Position numbers and translations under genes: made by a program. Below, one piece after another: positions 60,096-64,000 of a stretch of 64,000 nucleotides of DNA. Every line of letters starts with the position of its first letter. The first letter of the stretch is position 1. Location: positions 62,001-126,000 of the forward strand of contig JAGHST010000016.1 in NCBI GenBank assembly GCA_018065695.1, written 5' to 3'. The notes under the pieces were generated by a model. That model made no database searches. It was not told the DNA's origin and saw only the letters and a program-made list of their open reading frames with translations. This DNA comes from Candidatus Cacconaster caballi (GTDB taxonomy: Bacteria > Bacteroidota > Bacteroidia > Bacteroidales > UBA932).

Positions 60096-60904
60096 AGGTT
60101 ATACTCCTGTTCCCTGTTGCGGCGATATGACTGGTTTATGTCGATAATATCCTTGACATCCTGATTCATAGACTCCAATTCATCTTTCGTGTCCACTGTA
60201 AGATTGTAGGACTTGCCGAACGATTTGTAGTCGGAGATTCCGCGCTTGATTTTAAGCAGAGGATTGACAAGACAACTGTTTATGAAATAGTTGAAGAGCA
60301 TCACCATCACCAGGCCGAGAAGCATCGAGACAAGACTTGGCATCAGGCTGCGGTTGAAGCCCTCCTGAAGCGACTCCGAGTTCTTGATAAGAGCATCCTG
60401 GCATACTGAGGTGAGCGTCATTATATAGTTCCTGAACTTTATATAGACAGGCTGCAGACGGTTGAAGTACCAGTCCTGCCGTTCGTTGAAGGAGTTGTCC
60501 CACACTTCGTCCGCTTCGGATGCAATCTGCATGAAGGCGGCATAGGCGAATACGACGGAGTCGGCGGATGCCCGCTCTTCAGGCGTGAGGAAAGTCTTGC
60601 TGATGTTGTCGAAAGAGGATATCAGTTCATCGTTGCTGACGACCACCATTGTCTCAAGAGAGTCGGAATCGCTGTCGAGAATCAGGCCTTCCATCAGTTT
60701 CAGGTTGAACTCTTCGGAGACTGAGAGCAGTTCCCTTGCGGTGTTGATGCTGCGGATGTTGTCCGTAATCACGTCCGACACATAGTCGTTCATCTTGACG
60801 AACTCGAATATCGAAATGAGTGTCGAAAAAAACAGGATGACGGCAAGCACGATACTGCCGTAACGTACCTTGCGTTTGATGCCTATATCGCCGAAAAGTT
60901 TCAT
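60092..60904 (-). CDS. Orphan membrane sensor: four-helix-bundle domain plus HAMP, no output domain
   Basis: 270 residues from ATG 60904 (MKLFGDIGIKRKVRYG). An ATG 11 codons upstream (60937) would overlap dapF. A membrane helix (IVLAVILFFSTLISIF, about 21-36) is followed by about 140 residues of helical periplasmic bundle like chemoreceptor 4HB domains. A second helix (MLLGLVMVMLFNYFI) and a HAMP-like segment (NPLLKIKRGISDYKSFGKSY) end with a short helix. No kinase, cyclase or methyl-accepting region follows. The 3' end overlaps the trkH start by 4 bp, so it may modulate the channel. No named family recognised. Confidence 0.7.
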   Translation of the reverse strand: MKLFGDIGIKRKVRYGSIVLAVILFFSTLISIFEFVKMNDYVSDVITDNIRSINTARELLSVSEEFNLKLMEGLILDSDSDSLETMVVVSNDELISSFDNISKTFLTPEERASADSVVFAYAAFMQIASEADEVWDNSFNERQDWYFNRLQPVYIKFRNYIMTLTSVCQDALIKNSESLQEGFNRSLMPSLVSMLLGLVMVMLFNYFINSCLVNPLLKIKRGISDYKSFGKSYNLTVDTKDELESMNQDVKDIIDINQSYRRNREQEYNL

Positions 60905-60914
60905 GGTGCCGGTC

Positions 60915-61751
60915 TTATATTTCCATATCCGTTTCAAAGACTCTGGTGGCAGGGCCTGTGAGGTATATATCCTCGAACGAGCCGTCGGGATGGGCTATGA
61001 AATCCACCGCGAGCCTGTCGCCAAGAGCTTGAACTGCAAATTTAACACGTTTGTCGTTACCTTCGGCAGATTCGGTGAAAGATTTGATGCCGTGGTAGAA
61101 TGAGACGATTGAGGAGGCGGTGCAGCCCGTGCCGCAGGCCCAGGTTTCCGCTTCCACACCGCGCTCATAGGTGCGGACCTTTATGCCTTCGGGAACCGGC
61201 TGGACAAAATTGACGTTTGTGCCCTTCGCCCAGCGGCTGTCCCAGCGGAGCCTCTTGCCCTCGCGGTCAACGTCGAAAGTATCGATATCATCCACGAACT
61301 GGACGAAATGAGGGGAACCTGTATCAAGAAAATATCCGTCACTGAAAGTTTCTATCGGCTTAACTCCGCCCTCCATCAAAGGAAGATCGCGCATCTTCAA
61401 GCGCACCGTGCAACGCGAAGGGCCGTATTCGAGCACTTCTGCGCGATGATAGCCGTCGATTGCCGTGAATTCGAACTTTTTGATGCCGCAATGGGCTGCA
61501 AAGGCCACAAGGCAGCGGCCTCCGTTGCCGCACATCGTACCTTCCGGTCCGTCCGCATTGAAATAGCGCATCGTAAAATCGAATCTGCCGTCTCCCGCGC
61601 CGAGAAGCATCAGGCCGTCGGATCCGATGCCGAATCGGCGGTCGCAGAGTCTGTGTACCTGTTCGTCGGTGAGATTGACGTCACCTTTTCTGTTGTCCAG
61701 TATCACGAAGTCATTGCCGGCTCCCTGATATTTGTAGCAATGTAATTTCAT
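60915..61751 (-). CDS. dapF: Diaminopimelate epimerase
   Basis: 278 residues from ATG 61751 (MKLHCYKYQGAGNDFV); an ATG 6 codons upstream is less likely. Converts LL- to meso-diaminopimelate for lysine and peptidoglycan. Both catalytic Cys motifs are present: GTMCGNGGRCLVAFA and TWACGTGCTASSIV. The start lies inside the 3' end of lpxB (overlap of about 40 bp). Confidence 0.96.
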   Translation of the reverse strand: MKLHCYKYQGAGNDFVILDNRKGDVNLTDEQVHRLCDRRFGIGSDGLMLLGAGDGRFDFTMRYFNADGPEGTMCGNGGRCLVAFAAHCGIKKFEFTAIDGYHRAEVLEYGPSRCTVRLKMRDLPLMEGGVKPIETFSDGYFLDTGSPHFVQFVDDIDTFDVDREGKRLRWDSRWAKGTNVNFVQPVPEGIKVRTYERGVEAETWACGTGCTASSIVSFYHGIKSFTESAEGNDKRVKFAVQALGDRLAVDFIAHPDGSFEDIYLTGPATRVFETDMEI

Positions 61752-62853
61752 TGTGTATGTCTTTTGCAATTTTGCGGGAGACGTCTCCGCCGCCCATTAT
61801 TTCATTCAGTTTTCTGTAATCATCCTTCATCTCCGATATGCGCCGGTTGTCGAAGACCAATGTGCAAAGTTCGGAATAAATCTCTTCCGGTGAGGCATTT
61901 TTCTGAATAAGTTCCTTGAAAATCGGTTTGTCGAGGATAAGATTCGCAAGACTTATATATTTGATGCCGCGGACAAGAAGTCGGGCAATCAGGTACGTGA
62001 TGCGGTTGAAACCGTAGCACACCACCTGCGGAGTGCCGATGAGAGCAGCCTCAAGCGATGCTGTCCCGGAGCACACTACAGCCGCAGCACTCTGTCTGAG
62101 CAGAGAATATGTCCGGCCGAAGACAACTTCTATTCGGGATGTCGGAGGCAGCCACTTTGCATAATTCTCCGGCTTCATGGAGGGCGCGCCCGCAACCACA
62201 AGCCTGAAACCGTCGAAGCGGCGGTCCTCCGAGAGAAGTCTTTCGAGTTTCACGATTCTCGGCATAAGGAATTTCAGTTCGGCGCGGCGGCTGCCGGGAA
62301 GTAGCGCTATTGTCGGCGGTGCAGAAGGCTCCTCCTGCTTCATTCGGGCGGCTGAGATGACATCTGCCAGCGGATTGCCATAGTAGCGTGCCTCGACCCC
62401 CTTCTTTCTGAAATACTCGATTTCGAACGGGAATATGATATAGAGCATATCCACATACTTCTTCAGTTGGCGGATGCGTCCCTCTCCCCTTGCCCACACC
62501 TTCGGGGCAATGTAGTAAAACACCTTGAAACCGTGTCTGTGAGCAAACCGGGCAATCTTCAGATTGAATCCGGGATAGTCCACCAGAATTACCGCATCCG
62601 GCCTCCAGGAGAGAATATCCGCCTTGCAGGCCCTCAGACTGCGCGCAATCCGGCCGATGCTGCCCAGAACCTCCACAAACCCCATTACGGCTGTCTCCCG
62701 GTAGTTGCGGACCATCGTGCCGCCGGCGGCCCTCATCAGATCGCCTCCGAAGAAACGCACTTCACATTCCTTATCCTCGGCATAAAGCCCCCGGATGAGG
62801 CCCGCTCCGTGCAGGTCTCCGGACGCCTCACCCGCTATTATGTAGTACTTCAT
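61711..62853 (-). CDS. lpxB: Lipid-A-disaccharide synthase
   Basis: 380 residues. GT19 glycosyltransferase joining UDP-2,3-diacylglucosamine and lipid X. Recognisable are IIAGEASGDLHGAGLIRGL, VLVDYPGFNLKIARFA, YYIAPKVWARGEGRIRQLKKYVD, GNPLADVI, LLPGSRRAEL and VVCSGTASLEAALIGTPQVV. It confirms a Gram-negative, LPS-producing organism. It heads the run lpxB / dapF / sensor / trkH / helicase / protease / DPP-IV. A weak -7-like TTAATTTG lies just upstream (62864-62871, minus). Confidence 0.96.
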   Translation of the reverse strand: MKYYIIAGEASGDLHGAGLIRGLYAEDKECEVRFFGGDLMRAAGGTMVRNYRETAVMGFVEVLGSIGRIARSLRACKADILSWRPDAVILVDYPGFNLKIARFAHRHGFKVFYYIAPKVWARGEGRIRQLKKYVDMLYIIFPFEIEYFRKKGVEARYYGNPLADVISAARMKQEEPSAPPTIALLPGSRRAELKFLMPRIVKLERLLSEDRRFDGFRLVVAGAPSMKPENYAKWLPPTSRIEVVFGRTYSLLRQSAAAVVCSGTASLEAALIGTPQVVCYGFNRITYLIARLLVRGIKYISLANLILDKPIFKELIQKNASPEEIYSELCTLVFDNRRISEMKDDYRKLNEIMGGGDVSRKIAKDIHNEITLLQISGSRQ

Positions 62854-62906
62854 CGGCTTCTACCAAATTAAATTGTTACAAAAATAAAAATTAAAAAAAT
62901 AATTGC

Positions 62907-62914
62907 TAAATTTG
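62907..62914 (+). promoter_or_regulatory. -7 promoter box for gap
   Basis: TAAATTTG matches TAnnTTTG, 52 nt before the ATG at 62966, in an AT-rich intergenic stretch. Confidence 0.6.
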
Positions 62915-62962
62915 CACGCTTAAAAAGTAAGGAAAAAGCAAATAAAAGTTTTACAAAAATAG

Positions 62963-63967
<1,005 letters not shown>

Positions 63968-64000
63968 TCCCCGCCCGGGATTTCCGACAATTATTGCGCG

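Overview
The window looks like chromosome from a member of the Bacteroidales (phylum Bacteroidota), probably a gut- or rumen-type anaerobe. The evidence is: many start regions carry the Bacteroidota -7 promoter box TAnnTTTG; Shine-Dalgarno sequences are weak or absent; several protein families are typical of the group (GGGtGRT protein, DUF4421 barrel, PG_1098-like methyltransferase, DPP-IV, GH89, secreted proteins with Bacteroidota-type lipoboxes); and the anaerobic GlpABC route is present. I saw no rRNA, tRNA, CRISPR array, prophage or intact insertion sequence. Base composition is even except for an AT-rich patch near 10.85-11.06 kb.

Layout. 1-5.4 kb (minus strand): gmk, a nadD-glpA fusion, a very short glpB, glpC and a GlpT-type transporter cut by the window edge. 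This is a glycerol-3-phosphate module grafted onto the gmk-nadD locus. 5.4-10.7 kb: class II aldolase, a GntP permease, a symporter remnant, and an aldehyde/alcohol dehydrogenase pair. 10.7-14.5 kb is the accessory patch: a 26-bp palindrome, a 154-bp palindromic MITE-like element, a lipoprotein with a Pro-Thr linker, an amidohydrolase fragment, a HAD lipoprotein, a cluster of 80-bp REP-like hairpins and a nitroreductase lipoprotein. 14.5-22 kb (minus): dnaK with a small coupled ORF, then a tight run of lipid-kinase-like, NMT1-like binding protein, SpoIIE phosphatase and GH3 genes.

22.2-34 kb: an RluA-type pseudouridine synthase, an aminopeptidase P, a PLP desulfhydrase-family enzyme, a 1012-residue surface amidase-like protein, and a minus-strand operon of an amidase, uvrB, a HAD phosphatase, a VanZ-like protein and a YqaA-like protein. 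34-44 kb: the NifU-like/GGGtGRT pair with DUF4421, a barrel protein, a (p)ppGpp synthetase overlapping uvrA, and a lipoprotein phosphoesterase/barrel pair. 44.4-54.5 kb (plus): a long run of SCFA transporter, GH89, phosphohexomutase, LOG-like protein, folC, a methyltransferase and two envelope proteins. 54.5-62.9 kb (minus): lpxB, dapF, an orphan four-helix sensor, trkH, a RecD-like helicase, a YugP-type protease and DPP-IV. The window closes with gap.

Most notable: the NadD-GlpA fusion and miniature GlpB; a RelA-type enzyme with a dead hydrolase site and no ACT domain, running into uvrA; two families of palindromic repeats; four genes whose promoter box sits 4-7 nt from the start codon (likely leaderless mRNAs); the uncharacterised NifU-like/GGGtGRT pair; and a binding protein/phosphatase/lipid-kinase-like operon that may be a signalling system.
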